Shown: positions 25,680 through 39,020 of the stretch, one piece after another | How positions within the stretch are numbered: the first letter of the stretch is position 1 | Layout: each line of letters opens with the position of its first letter | DNA from: Paraspadella gotoi | Taxonomy: Eukaryota; Chaetognatha | Assembly (NCBI GenBank): GCA_051294375.1 | Contig: CM119263.1 | Coordinates: forward strand, 5,454,823 to 5,518,822 | Direction of reading: 5' to 3' | Length of the DNA: 64,000 nucleotides | The notes under the pieces: model-generated | The model's input: only the letters and a program-made list of their open reading frames with translations | What the model was told of the DNA's origin: nothing | The model's database searches: none | Position numbers and translations under genes: made by a program

Positions 25680-28600
25680 TCAAGGAACTAAATCTTCTAA
25701 GAGGCTGAAATCTGGATCGAAAAGGTCGTTGGGCGAAGTTTCGTTGAAGGGATTGTCCAAAAAGTCAAGGGAGAAGTCGTCCGCTGCCGATGACGCCGCG
25801 GCCGCCGCCGACGCAGCGCCGCCAAAGTTCGAGTTCGTTGGCCCAAAGCCGGCGCCGCCCGACGCTGCGGAGCTCGGCACAGGCTGCTGGGTCGGCGCCA
25901 ACGACTCGGCCTCGCAGGCGGGCTGCGTCGTTGCCATGGTGACTGAAGAGGAGACGTGCATCTGCAACGAGGTTTGTCCGGCCCCGAGAATAGACATCTG
26001 TTGCTGACTCGATTGCATCGTCATCTGCATTTGCTGTTGATGCTGAAGCTGTGATTGGTGCTGTTGTTGCATCATCGGCGATATGCTGGGGTTGCTGTTG
26101 CCGGGATGACTGTTTTGGGTGAAATACTGTTGCTGTTGGGGTTGTTGTTGCTGGGGTTGTGAGCCGGGTGCGGGACCCCGCATGGACACGGCCCCGTGCC
26201 CGACAGGCATCATCATGTTCGGGCCAGGAGATCCGAGGCCAACTTGACGCGATCCTTGTGGGCCGACCCCGACGTGGGGGCCATTCATGGGCTGCGGGGA
26301 ATTAAACCCTGGGACGGAACCGCCCATCATTTGAGTTTGACTCCCGGGCGGAGCTGAGTTTTGTCGCATGTACATGGCGCCGTGTGGTCCGCCGTGGGAA
26401 GCGCCATGGGGGCCGCCGTGGGGACCGCCGTGGGGAGCGGCAGGCCGGTACCAAGACTGCTGCCCGGCGGGCACACCACTTGGGGCAGCGTTGCTGGACA
26501 TGAGCATCGGCTGCGAGATGTTGAGTCCTTCTGGCCCGACATTGACGTTGGGGGGGCGTTGATTCCTCATGATGGCGCTGGTGAAGTGGGAGGGTTGGGG
26601 AGGATCAGAGTTGGAATGGGTGGTCGTGGTGGTTTGCCGATTGCTACAGGGGAAGAGGGAGAGAAAAAATAGGGTTGAGGTTTTAATTAAATTAAACACA
26701 TATTATAAAAAATTATGAATGATAAATATATATTTTGAAATTGGAAATCCATATATGTAAGTTGAAAGAAAATTGGTCTAAGCATTCAAAAGCTATAGCT
26801 CCCAAAAAATAAGTGAAAAAAAATATTCGTCATTTTAATCATTCCAAAAAACTATTATAAAAAATCTGCTAAAAACCAAAAATATATTTTAACCTTAATT
26901 TATGTTTTTTAAAACATATATAACTTAAAAAAAAATTGGTCCAGACATTTCAAAGCTTTTAGCATCTTAAATACAAAAGGTTAAAAATAATTTTTTTTTT
27001 GGCTCTAATATTCTATTTGTAATCTCGTAGTTACTTTTAAAAAATTACTGCTTCAAACGGATAGCCATATATTAACCAAATTTACACCAATAATTTTTTT
27101 TCTATAAATATTATTTATTTATAATATCTTTCATTTTAAAGGAATCTAACTTAATTTATTTTCATGTTTTTGGGTGTCCTTTTTTTTTGCACAGGACTGT
27201 ATTTTGGACTGAATTTTGCTTTAAAAATGCGGAGGCTTTTTTATATATTCTTATAGCGGCCGATGTAGAATAATGGGAATATTCCAATTCCTAAGTTTCA
27301 TGTAAATCGGATCATGAATATAGAAAATATTTAAAAAAAAACTTCAAGAAATCCACCCCTTCGATGATTGACAAAATATTATCACAGAGCCAATCTTTGT
27401 AAATATTGATCAATAAGTCAATCCCGGTGAGGAAAAAAGAGCATCGGTCAGACGCTCACCTTTGCTGCGTCTGGTTCTTTTGCTGTCGCTGCGCCGCTGC
27501 AGACCCGGATGTAGTTGACTTAGCCTGCGTCTTCATTGGTGCCGACGTCGTAAGAGGAAGGTTGCCCGATCTCGAGGAGACGGACGATTGTGTCGTCGTC
27601 GTGCAAGACGTGACGGGCGTCTTGGGGAGAGCGGCGCCCCCAGTGGCTCGCCCGCTGGGACCAGATGGTCCGGTGGGGCCGGACGGGCCACTGGACCCGG
27701 ACTGTGAAACGTCGGATTGTGTCGTCGCAGGTCCGGAGGAGGAAGAGGAGGAAGAGGAGGGAGGAGGAGGGAGACTTCCCACTTCTTGCTTGATCATTAA
27801 CGGATTCTGATTCGGTGATGGACCTCGATACATTGATTGAGGCCCCGACTGAAGACCGTGTGGCCCAGTTTGAGGCCCATGAGGCCCTGTTGGAGGCCCG
27901 TGTGGCCCGGTTTGAGGACCATGAGATCCTTGTGGACCAGTCTGTGGACCCTGCGGCCCCGATTGAAGTCCATGTGAACCGGATTGGGATACATGCGAGC
28001 CAGAGTGAGGTCCTTGAGGCCCCATTTGAGGCCCGGACTGTGGCCCGTGAGGCCCGTGTTGGGCCCCCTGAGGACCGACCATTCTTGGCCCAGGACCTGG
28101 ATTACCGAAGCCCGGCGGAGCGTGGGGGCCTCCGGGAGGAAGCTGTTGTTGCTGGGGATATCCCTGTTGACCCGCGGCCATGATGGTGAATTGATTGGGT
28201 GCGCCCTGACCCGGCTGCGGACCCATAGAATTCTGCTGCATCTGCATCTGTTGCATGTGCTGCATTTGCATTTGTCTTTGTTGCTGCATCATGACCATCT
28301 GTTGCATCTCGTGCGGCATTTGATGACTAGGATTGGTTAGACTTTGTCCCATTTGTGGAGCGCGGGTCATACTCATTGAGTTCATGGACTGCATGCTCGT
28401 CATGGACATGGAACCGGGGTAGCCACTCGATGGGCACATGGAATGGGGTCCATGGGGACCCACTTGAGTCATCATCTGCTGACTTTGTTGACTCTGCATG
28501 TGCATGTGGTGATGGGGCATCATGCCTGGCTTCATTGAGGACGGCGGACACTGGAAAGGAGCAAGGAAGAATGGGTGAGTGATAGGATTGAACTAAACTA

Positions 28601-31600
28601 AAAAAGAAATAAAGTTTGAAATGATTTAATGCATTAATTAATTTGTGAATAAGGGTATGTCCAAAAGAACAACTAAGTATTACTGGTGGAACGATTATTT
28701 AATTATGGATAAGTTGTTAATGTCTTCAGCGAAATAATAGTCAAACCTTTTAAATCATCATTCCATTCACACAGAACGCCACTCGCACAGAATAAAAAGG
28801 TTCAACTTAATATTGAGGAGGAGAATGTCTTTTCAAATCCCTGAACCAGGACCTCATTACTGACCTGATGATACTCCATGCTTTGGTGAGATGAGGCCAT
28901 CATTTGCGCGGACATTTGCGCGGACATTTGGCTCATTTGATTGTGAGGATTCATCATGTGATGCGAGTGCGAATGAGGATGTGGTGGCATCGACTGGAAG
29001 GATCCGTGAGGTCCGCCTGGGAAAGACCCGCCTGGTCCCGCCTGGTTGGAGTACATGGCCGGACGCATGCCTGTTGAGGATGAGGAGAGAGAGAAATCTT
29101 AGTTGATGTAATATTTCTTCTTTTGCACTTTTTGCGCATTTTTTTATAAGTTAAAACCTCGCGTTTAACCCTTTCAAAACGGCTAAAGTTTATTTGTTAT
29201 TTTAATTATTATTTTTATTTTTACCTGGATGCATGGCTTGATTAGGCCCGGCCATGCTTTGGGCGGGATGTCCCATGCCAGGCCCCATGCTGTAGCCCGA
29301 CCCTGGCCCGAAATTCGCGCCAGATGGGTTGTGCCGTAACTGCATCTGCTGCAGCTGCGCGAGTGAGGAAGAGGAGGGGGGCGTTCCCGAAGGTCGGGCG
29401 GCCTGACCTGAACCGAAAGGATGCCCGGGAGAGATGCCTCCAGGGTAGGCGTTCGGTCCGCAAGAGGAGCCCATCGACCCAGCGGGCACTGGGCTGCCGA
29501 TTGACCCCGGCGTGCCCGGCGAGGAAATGACCTCTTGCTTGACCGTGACGCTTGTGGCGGCGCCAGAGAAAGGCGGGGCCACGCCCACCGGCGACGAATG
29601 CGCCCCCACCGATTGATGAGGATTGGGACTCGTCATGCGCGGATTGGCACCCGGATAGGCGGGGCTCGGCGCCGCATTGGCACCGTAGAATCCCGCGTTG
29701 GAGGCGTTGGACGACGGAGTGGTATTGGCTCCGCCGGGGAAGGGTGAGGTCCGGTTAACGGGGTAAGGGCCAGAGGTGGCCCCAGATTGATTGGCCGGCG
29801 ATTGATTGGGTCCTGATTGTTGAGGATATTGACTGGGATATCGGAGATTCGACGGGGAGAAGGGAGAGAGGGGTCCGCCTGAAGGGGAAGAGAAAAGATG
29901 AGTGAAAATAACTATAAAATTATCAACGCAGAGAATGGATTATCTAGTGGCTTGTCTCTCTTGGCTTCTCCGTCTTTTCTTCTGATTGACCAATCAGAGA
30001 GGAGGCTTCCCTCAGGAAACCGACGGCAGAGAAACGAGAGAGGGAACGTGATCACTCTTCAACTTACCTTCAAGAAACAAACATCAAACTCCTTATGGAC
30101 TATTTGTTATATTGTCTATTGCCTGCCATTTCTCTGCATAATCTACATATTTTGTATGTTAATTATCATCATCCTGAAGTGTTCTTATGTCAATAAAACT
30201 CCTCCTATTTCTCCCTTAATAAACCACGCCTACTTCCTTCGTTGTTATTATAAATAAATAAATTACTTGTACTTTACTAGAATGAATTTTAAAATTAATT
30301 TAAAAAGTTTGTAATGTTGCGTAGCCAAATTGCATTTCAAATTGACACTAACTAAAAACAATTCTTTGTCCTTGTAATTCATTATTGAGAGTTCCTATGT
30401 TTTTCAATATTTCGATATCCCGATGAAAATGTAAACTTAAACTCTCTCTCTCTCACCTGGCGAACAATTCTGATATCCTTGATGCCCTTGCGGCGTCCCC
30501 GGTTGCCCTTGGGAACCGGGACCGGCCGAAGCGGGCGAGTTCCCTTGATGCTGTTGCAATTGCTCTTTCTGGCTCTTGTGTTTTTCGGCCATTTGCTTCA
30601 AAGTTGCGGCAGCTGGGGAGATGGCCGCGGCGCCGGAGCCCGACCCTGCTGCGGAGCCGGGAGAGGCTGCCGGCGCCCCTGAGGACACGTTGGCCCCGGC
30701 CGGCGTTGTCGGACCGGAATGACTCGCCGCGGCGGCGGCGGCTGCTGCTGAACCGTTTGGATGCAGCGTGACATCGACGGAGGAAGAATTTCCAACGGAC
30801 AAAGTCCCTGATGGATTTTGATAATATTCACGATTATTATGATTTTTATTATGATTGTGGCATCGTAGATTTCGCGACCAGAGAGCAGAAGTTCTTTCGA
30901 TATCTCTCTCTCTCTCTCCTCTCATCGTTTACCTAGGGTATCATCAATCAACGACCAATCACCAAGCAATCACTCACCAGATCCGGTCGCAGTGACATTT
31001 GTTGACGTCACCATCGACATTGAAGCTTGGAAAGGGGAAGAGGAGGAAGAGGAGGAGGAGCATTGGGAGTTGGTGCCACCCATGGAGTGAGAGGAGGTTG
31101 AACCTGGGCCGAGCGTCGTCCCTGGAAAATGGTAAAAATGGCATTTGAGAAAATGCTAAAAATGCCATTTGAAAAAAAAAATGGATAGCGAGACAATTGA
31201 GAAAATGGTAAAAATGGGATTTAAAGATATTATAACTAGACATTTGATGAAATGGTAAAAATAGCATTTGAAAAAAAAATGACGAGTGACGATTGTGAAA
31301 ATGGTAAAAGTGGCTTCTGAGAAAATTGCGATTAAGAAAATGGTGAAAGTGGCAAAAAGCAATCGCAGATTTCACAGTCACTCACCGTAGGGAGGTGGAG
31401 GTTTCGACTGGTTTTTAGCCTCAGGATGCGCGTTTGTATTTGTTGGGCCTTTAAATGATAAAACAGCCACATATATAAATGGAGAAAATTAACTAACAAT
31501 AAAATTATTAAAATCTACCTTTGGCGTTAAAATTGGAGTGGTTTTGTCCTGGACCCGCTTGACATCCCATCACTCCAGCACCTCCAGGTCCCGATGGAAC

Positions 31601-31930
31601 ACCTGGACCAGGATAATTGCTTTGGTGCGACGTTGGCGTTGCGTTGGTGGCGTGAAATGGCGGCACCTGGTAATAGATGGGGCGTTGTATCGTTATATTC
31701 GTTTCTCGCGGTATTACGACGATGGCCTTAGGTAAGTCATTAATGTACAGGATAGGCTAAAATACTCATAGAAAATAACTTTGGAAATACTTGATCAAAA
31801 AATAGAAAGCTTTTCACTCTTGGAAACTAAACAGTGGTCAGTGGTCAGTGGTCAGTGGTAAGTATCACGAAATGACATTCACTGCCGCCAACAATATATC
31901 TATCTTTTACTTACACACACAGAGACACAG

Positions 31931-31970
<40 letters not shown>

Positions 31971-33311
31971 TCTAGAAAATGGAGGCTCCGCTGCCGTCGA
32001 TGGAAGCGAAGAATTCCAAACAGAATCGGCGAGGTCGTTCTTGGCGTCAACATTGGCGGCGTTGACTCCATTGACGCTCTCCTCTTCCATCTGCTCTATT
32101 GCCTTCATGATGTCGTCTGGCAATTCGCCTGAAGAGTCGCTGCTTCCGTCTTGGAAGAGACGGAGGATGTCCTGGTGGAGAAGGAGGGGAACAATGAGAT
32201 TTTTGTTTGACTTTAGAATTATTAAATTCTTCGAAATCACGAGTTACAAAATATAAAGTCACTCATTTACCGAAATCGCCCCTTAAATTCTAATATCACT
32301 CCATCAACCCCAGCACCTTCATCAACCCCAGCCGCTCCACTACCTTGATGTCGTGATCATCGAGCGTGTTGGCGTCTCCGCCTCCCGCAGCGACGTCCGC
32401 CAGATTTCCGCCACCAGTCGGCGCTTTCGTCGTCGTCGGCGTCGACGAGTTTCCTGCATCCGGTTTTTCGTGTTTGATGTCGACGTTCGTCTCGACGTTT
32501 GTCGTGTTGGTTCCACCTTGGACGCCGTTGGACGAGACGGTCACCTAGCGACGGTGGAAAGAAACAAAACTTAATAAATGAATTGAAAATTGAATTGTTG
32601 ATGTTTGACGTGAAACCTTGTGTCAACGCTTTCACTATCACTACTAGACTATCATTCCCGAGCGTAACTATTCTCGCACGCCTCGAGTGACTTTTCACAT
32701 TTATTTTTACTCTTCCCCAAGTGAGACTTCACCTGTGTCGTGAATGTTCCGCCCGAATTCGATTCGCCATCGAATTTCGAAACGACTTTGACTTGAACGC
32801 TGGCGGAAGTCGCTTCGCTGGAATCTGGGAAAGAGAAAAGTTTATTTGGCTTAGAAACTAGAAATGATTTGACTAATAAGCTTTAGCTGAGAAATTATTT
32901 CATGTCATTTAATAGTAGAAGCTAAAACATCAAGATAAATAATGTCAATGAGAGACTACTAGTTTTTAAAAGAGCAAAGATTTTCTGAGGCTAAATTAAA
33001 ATTTTTACTCGTCCCTAAACCGTAAATCTAGATAAAATCCATAATCTTAAACCCAAATCTAAAATAAAAAAAAATCCCAAATCCTAAAACCCAAAATCCC
33101 AAACTAACTTTTTTGCGAGTGAGACGGGTTGGCTGAACTGGGACAGGATCTCTTTGTGCCATGGGGCGCGGATGACCCAACGCCCGTGCCGCCCGGGCCG
33201 CTGGGGTTGCCGGGGCCAGTCGGGCCGCCAGGAAGATTGTCGGCCGATGGGAAGCCGCCAAAATTGGGGACGCCATCGACCGGCGGCGCTGATCCGTCGG
33301 CGTTCTTAAAT

Positions 33312-33355
<44 letters not shown>

Positions 33356-34783
33356 CATGCCCATACCGCTGTGCTCCGCTTCCAGCTTGCGCTTTAAGTA
33401 GTTCTGCTGGAAATGAATTAATTATTAATAATTAAAGAGTAATAACTAAGTTTAAGATGTTCGATATGAATCAATACTAACGGCGATCTGCAATGCTCTA
33501 GAATCCAATTCTTTGTTCCCTTGATTGTTGCCAAAATTGTTTTGCGATCCGACGGCTCCAACGGCTCCAGCAGCTGAGAGGCTGTTGTTGCTAGAGTTTT
33601 TTGCTCCTCCGCCTTTCGGTTGTTTTTTCAACCTTTAAATGAATTTTTATTATTGTTGTTTTTAGTTTTGCTTCATAAAAAAAAAACCGATTCTACATTA
33701 TAACATCATAACATCATACCAATTTCATAATAGAGGTTCTTTTATCCAATTGACTATTACATACAATTGAAACATTCTTTGAAACATTATGCCACTTCAT
33801 TGATAGGGAAGCCAGGTACTCTGGGAGTGAATAAACGAGACTGTGAGAAAGCTTTAATTGAAAGCTTGCAGGGACCTGTTGTGTCATTATCTTGTAAGAG
33901 TGATGGAGGCCTTAAACCACCGAAGCCTGTCCAAAGTCAGGGGCAAGATAGCTTATTTATTAAATGAATGGATAATTGTTATATTGGTTGTACCAATTTC
34001 ATATAGCTATATTCCACTTCATTGTTTTTAATAGTTGATAAACTGTAGACTGCCTCTTACAGTTTGCCGGAGAGAGTTATGATTGTAAGCTATTGTAGCG
34101 GTATATTCACACCGCCTCACGTCCACCATCCTTCAGAGGGGGAACACACCATCCCAGGCGTAGTGTTCCATCTACAGTCCTAACGACTTCCCTCTGCGTT
34201 GGCAAAGCGAGACCGTCCTAGGGTAACCGCGCCAGTGACTGGATGCGTCACTGAGGGTCGGAAGCCCCCAAAGCCAACAGTGAGATGCCCCATCCCAATG
34301 GGCATCACAGGCAACCCGGCTGTTGCCATACTATTTTATTATCTTGTTACCTTGTCCAGAGCCAGGAGGCAACAAATTAGCTTACTTTTTGAATGAACGA
34401 CAACTAACAATTTCGCCGACTCTTACTCACTCTCCATTCACCCACCCGATTCTCCTTTTTCACCCACCGATCTCACCCGAAAAATAACCTCACCTTCCAT
34501 CAACGACTTTCTGATGATAAGCGACGGTATCTTGTCTCTGTTGGTCGTACATCCCCGTCGACGTCCGTTCGTATTTCGGACCAGAATTATCGTGATGTCG
34601 TTTGTAGATTTGGAGTCGCTTTCGAAGTCGATCCAGGGTCATGGTACGGTCCACGTTGTTGACGGGGGCGCCGCCGCCGACGCCGCCGACCCCGCCGACC
34701 CCGCCGACGCCACCGCCGGCGCCTGATTGGTCGCGCTGATTGCCGATACCGTTCGGTCCGGCGTTAGTGATGAAATCTCCCAT
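25680..34783 (-). CDS. mam: Mastermind-like Notch transcription co-activator
   Basis: Fourteen exons all join in phase: 34783-34494, 33632-33482, 33406-33109, 32824-32733, 32544-32344, 32171-31971, 31666-31519, 31448-31386, 31121-30978, 30807-30457, 29878-29225, 29070-28865, 28550-27460 and 26643-25680. They total 1617 codons. Residues about 44-97 form the basic Mastermind N-terminal helix (DRTMTLDRLRKRLQIYKRHH and the YDQQRQDTVAYHQKV part), which in the family binds the CSL-Notch intracellular domain groove. Later features are acidic stretches (DILRLFQDGSSDSSGELPDD), KPPPPYG, LKQMAEKHKSQKEQ near residue 598, Met/Gln-rich tracts, a GPHGPQ-type repeat in exon 13, and an acidic-hydrophobic end (DDFSLDFLDNPFNE) like an activation motif. 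The protein acts in the nucleus as Notch co-activator. Poly-Gly (exon 3) and poly-Ala (exon 10) come from trinucleotide repeats. The start is the first ATG upstream of the helix. Intron 1 holds dispersed repeats. Assignment rests mainly on the N-terminal helix and the overall architecture. Confidence 0.95.
27797..28080 (-). repeat. Coding minisatellite encoding GPHGPQ-type repeats
   Basis: Exon 13 of Mastermind repeats an ~18-21 base unit read as GPHGPQTGPHGP, QSGPQ and similar. The phase is always a multiple of three. Confidence 0.8.
31125..31370 (-). repeat. Degenerate ~33-bp intronic tandem repeat
   Basis: In the Mastermind intron between 31121 and 31386, words such as gaaaatggtaaaaatggcat recur every 30-60 bases with changes. 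Confidence 0.6.
33315..33354. repeat. (CCG)n microsatellite encoding poly-glycine
   Basis: About 13 CCG units, read as a glycine run in Mastermind exon 3 (minus strand) after EAEHSGMGMG. Confidence 0.9.
33730..34395 (+). repeat. Dispersed repeat family A copy plus a related GC-richer element in Mastermind intron 1
   Basis: About 33730-34015 is the most complete family A copy: tacatacaattgaaacattc, gggaagccaggtactctggg, the agcttgcagggacctg block and gatagcttatttattaaatg. It is followed by about 350 bases of GC-richer sequence. That segment ends in a diverged version of the same terminus (gtccagagccaggaggcaac then ttagcttactttttgaatg), suggesting a nested or composite pair. Confidence 0.65.
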
Positions 34784-35329
34784 CGTGAAGACGAATAAAA
34801 AAGTTTTTATCACAATCACAGAATTGAAAGGGTGAAGAAGTGTGAGAAAGAAAATTGGGGGGGGGGCGTAGAATGAACGACCGTCGAAGATTCAAGCTTT
34901 TGGTTGATTCGGTTTTTTTTTTGTTTCGTTTTTTTTGTTTATGTTTATGTTTTGTTTGAGGCCGGGGACGATACTCTACGCGGTAGGACAGTCGTGATTC
35001 GTGTAATTAGAGTGAAGCCAATCAGTGACTGAAGGCAGAAGTCTGTACGGAATCACGCTGGTTGTCATCTCGCCGGTTCTCAGTCCGGTTCGTTGTTGTT
35101 GTTGTTGTTGTAGTTGTTTTGGAAAACGAAGATTCGCGAATAAAAGTGAAGGAAGACTATTGGATGCGAATCGCGCGACGACGCGACGTCAGCGCGCGTC
35201 ACCTGGCGGGGGAAAAATAAAAAAAATAACGTTTAAAAATAAAAGGTTAATAAGTCGGAATTTACTTTCAGCGATAAGAGAATTTTCACAAAAGATGAGA
35301 AGATGGGACTGAGATTAACTGTATCGAGT

Positions 35330-35640
35330 ATTCGATCACAACGAAGATGTGAATTGATTGACAGGAGCTCTCGAGTTGATTGATCCGAGGGAAGATATAA
35401 ATTAATTGGCCAGAGCAATGGGGTTGATTGGTCAGAGGGAAGATGTGAATTAATTGGCGAGAGCATTCGAGTTGACTGGTCAGAGAAAAGATGTGAATTG
35501 ATTGTCCGAGGAATTCAGGTGGATTTGTCCGAGGGAAGATGCGAAATGATTGGCCAGAGATTTCGTGTTGATCCGTCGCAAGAATGGAGATGATTTGTCG
35601 ATATAATAGATTTGATTGGGTTCAACAATTAATTTGATTG
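35330..35640. repeat. Degenerate tandem repeat, ~62-bp unit
   Basis: About five copies with words such as agggaagatgtgaattaatt and gagttgattggtc. Confidence 0.65.
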
Positions 35641-35739
35641 GTCACGACAACGAAGTGAAGAAAAAAGAATCGATTCGTCAGTGTTGCCAAGAAATGGATT
35701 CAAGTGGTTCTAAGATGGGATCTCTTCTTCCCCCGAATA

Positions 35740-36090
35740 AGCTCTCCGATAGATGAGCTCTCTCAGGATTTGCTCTAGACCCCGAGTGAGCTCTTCCCTC
35801 CGGATGAGCTCTCCCCTTGCATGAGATCTCCCCAAGACGAGCTCTCCCTCCAGATATGCTCTCACCCACGAATTAGCTCTCACCCTGCATGAGCTCTCAA
35901 GATAAGCTCTCAAGTTAAGCTCTCTCCTTATATGCTCTACATCCCAAGTGAGCTGTTCCCCTGGATGAGCTTCACCACTGGATCAGCTTCCCCCCCCCCA
36001 ATTAAGCTCTCCCCCGAGTGAGCTCTCCCTTTCCCTTAGCTCTCCCCTATATGAGCTCTCCCCCTCAGAATGAGCTCTCCCTGGATGTTC
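35740..36090. repeat. Degenerate tandem repeat built on gagctctc
   Basis: About fifteen occurrences of (at)gagctctc or agctctcc at about 15-30-base spacing. Confidence 0.7.
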
Positions 36091-36599
36091 TGCCCCTCAA
36101 TTTCTCCGTTGGGCTTCTTCGGCGAAAGTCAATTTCGGTTTCGATCGCGGAACAAAAGATTTTTCTTTTCTTCAATCCCAGTGTTTTTGGCTTCCTCGTC
36201 GTCGTCGTCGTCGTCTGCACCTTCGTCGTCTTCATCTTCGTCTTCGTTGTCGTCAGATTTTTTTCTTTTAAGTTTCGATTTCACCAAGAAAAAGATAAAC
36301 GAATTTTAGGCCAAAGTTTGAGAAAAAGCGAGATAATCTTTTTTGGCTACTTAATCATTGTAAACAAAAAAGAGATAAAAAAAAACAAAAAAACCAAACG
36401 CGAAAATCCAGTCGAGATTCGATGAATATATTCTTTGTTTGTTTGTTTTTATGAATGCATTTTTTCGTGGTTGAAGCAAAAGATATCAGCGAGTCTTGCA
36501 CAAAAATCTTCCTTCAATGAGCCTCATTGCAGCAAGAAAAAATGAACCAAAGTCGCTGGGCTTTCTTCAATAAAATTGTTTCAACAGAGTACGAGTTCG

Positions 36600-36659
36600 C
36601 GAACACTCTCTCGCTCTCAATCATTTTTGTAACGATAAAAAGCGCAAAAAAACTAAACA

Positions 36660-36738
<79 letters not shown>

Positions 36739-36944
36739 AATCCTTGTTGTCGTTGTAATTGTCTTCGTTTTCGTTTAGTTTTTGATTTATTCTTTTTTTT
36801 CGTTCGATGCAGAAGATTCTGAGTGAAAAAAAAAATTCCGAGAAAACAACAAAAAAAAAATTGAAAAAAAAAAAAAAAAGCGAAAAAGTTGAAAATTGAT
36901 AAAGAAGTCAAAATTCACCCACTGTTTTTCAGCGTTGTCGAGAG

Positions 36945-36997
<53 letters not shown>

Positions 36998-37212
36998 CTT
37001 TGCTGCCAACCGACCGACATCTGATCTCGGTTTACTTTTTGTTCAACGGTTTTGCACTTGGGCTTGTGAGCGAAAGATGGAAGGAGAGACGAGAGAAGAA
37101 AGACAGCAGCAGAGGAGGGAGGAGGAGGAAGAGGAGGAGAGGAGAAGAATTAAGAAAGAATAAGAAATCGGTTTGTCGGAGTAAAGGCGAAACCGTCTCT
37201 CTCTCTGTCTAT

Positions 37213-37251
<39 letters not shown>

Positions 37252-37782
37252 GATAAGAGATGTGAAGATATCCTCCTTATTTTCTTCTTTTTTCTTCTCT
37301 CGAGACATCGAGGGAGAGAGAGAGAGAGAGAAGGAGAGAGAGCGAGAGGCCCAAGACGCTGCCAATCACCGCATTGGTGTCCCGGTTCCCGAAATCGAGT
37401 CAAGGAAGAATCCCTTCACCGACACTTAGTCTTTTTCTTCTTAATTTTGTTTCTTATTTAGTTCGTTTTTTCTATTTTATTTTATTTTTGTTCAATAATT
37501 TGTTCGTTTTTTATATTTCCTTTTTTAAATTTTATTTTGTTATTTTTTTTATTTTATTTTACTTTATTTTTTTTATTTCCATCTTTTACTGAATATCTTT
37601 TTAAAATTTTAATAATAAGATTTATTTTATTATTTTTTCTGTATTTTTTAAAACTTTGTACGATAAAATCTTTAATTGTTAAACTACCAAAGAAGGTGTA
37701 TCTTATTTTGAAAACAAACTAGTACACAAACAAAAGGCCACGATCAATGAAATTAAAAGGAGAAATCGGTAAACACATTCCT

Positions 37783-37831
<49 letters not shown>

Positions 37832-38624
37832 TCTCTCTCTCTCTCTCTCTCCTTTTTTGTAACCAATTGAAAACAGGAGGAGGACGACGCTAAGAGGCAA
37901 CGTGCGCTGAGAGAGAGAGAGAGAGAGGAGAGAGGATGATGAGAACTGGAGGATAGACGAGAGGATGAGAGAAGAGAGACACTGAACGACGCCGAGGCGG
38001 CTGACGCGGATTTTCCGTCCAAGATTCCCGACCCTTCATCATCATCATCATCATCATCATCGTCATCATCATCATCATCATTTTCATTGGTACCTTTCAA
38101 ACATCATTGTTGATCCTTTATCCTTAGCATCATCATCATCATCCTTGTTAAGATCATAATTTTCATCTTTTTGTAGTATATAGTAATGTAGTCATAGTAA
38201 TGACTAATAAGTAATTAGTAATGAGTAATAAATATACAGCCGCGATTGACAAATTGAATTTTATTTGTTTCTGAATACTACAAAAATACAGAATTTAAAA
38301 AAAGATAAATTGCATAAAATTAAGATAATTTAAAATTAAAATTTTGATCTTAAAATATATTAAAGATGAATATAGCTTTAAATATACACTAAAAGATAAA
38401 ATGTATAAAAGTCTATTCTTAAAATAATTCAAATATATCTTTCAATTTAAAAGTTTTAGTTTATGAATAAACAGCTGTATCAATAAATGTTTTTTGATAG
38501 TACCAATTTATAAAAACCACTAAATAAATGGAAACGGTGATCGTGTGTCACCAATTCTATTATCTACTTTGCAGCGTCAAGCTGGCAAGCTAGCATCGAC
38601 GGAGAGAACGAGGGAAAAAGAGAG

Positions 38625-38675
<51 letters not shown>

Positions 38676-38716
38676 AAAGAGCAGCGGGCGAAACAGCGCA
38701 GCCTGACGCGGAGATC

Positions 38717-38760
<44 letters not shown>

Positions 38761-38842
38761 CGATAACACATTGTAATTGAACGGAATATGTTTTGTCATT
38801 TCCATGAAATTAAGCGTCGGACGTCGAAAGAAAAGGATCTAA

Positions 38843-38893
<51 letters not shown>

Positions 38894-38980
38894 AGGAGAG
38901 AGAGAGGAAAGAAAATGGGAGGGGAGGTATAGAGAGAGAGGCATGGCTGCGATTTTTGTCCGAAATCAAAATATCTGACG

Positions 38981-39020
<40 letters not shown>

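Larger units (their letters stand above)
34784..36599. other. Region upstream of Mastermind with two degenerate minisatellites
   Basis: It contains the presumed Mastermind 5' UTR and promoter (to about 35.3 kb), then about 35330-35640 with a ~62-bp unit (gaagatgtgaattgattg, then a gagttgattggtcagaggg-type half). About 35740-36090 is a ~20-bp unit built on gatgagctctcccc. No gene supported. Short (GTC)n runs occur near 36200. Confidence 0.6.
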
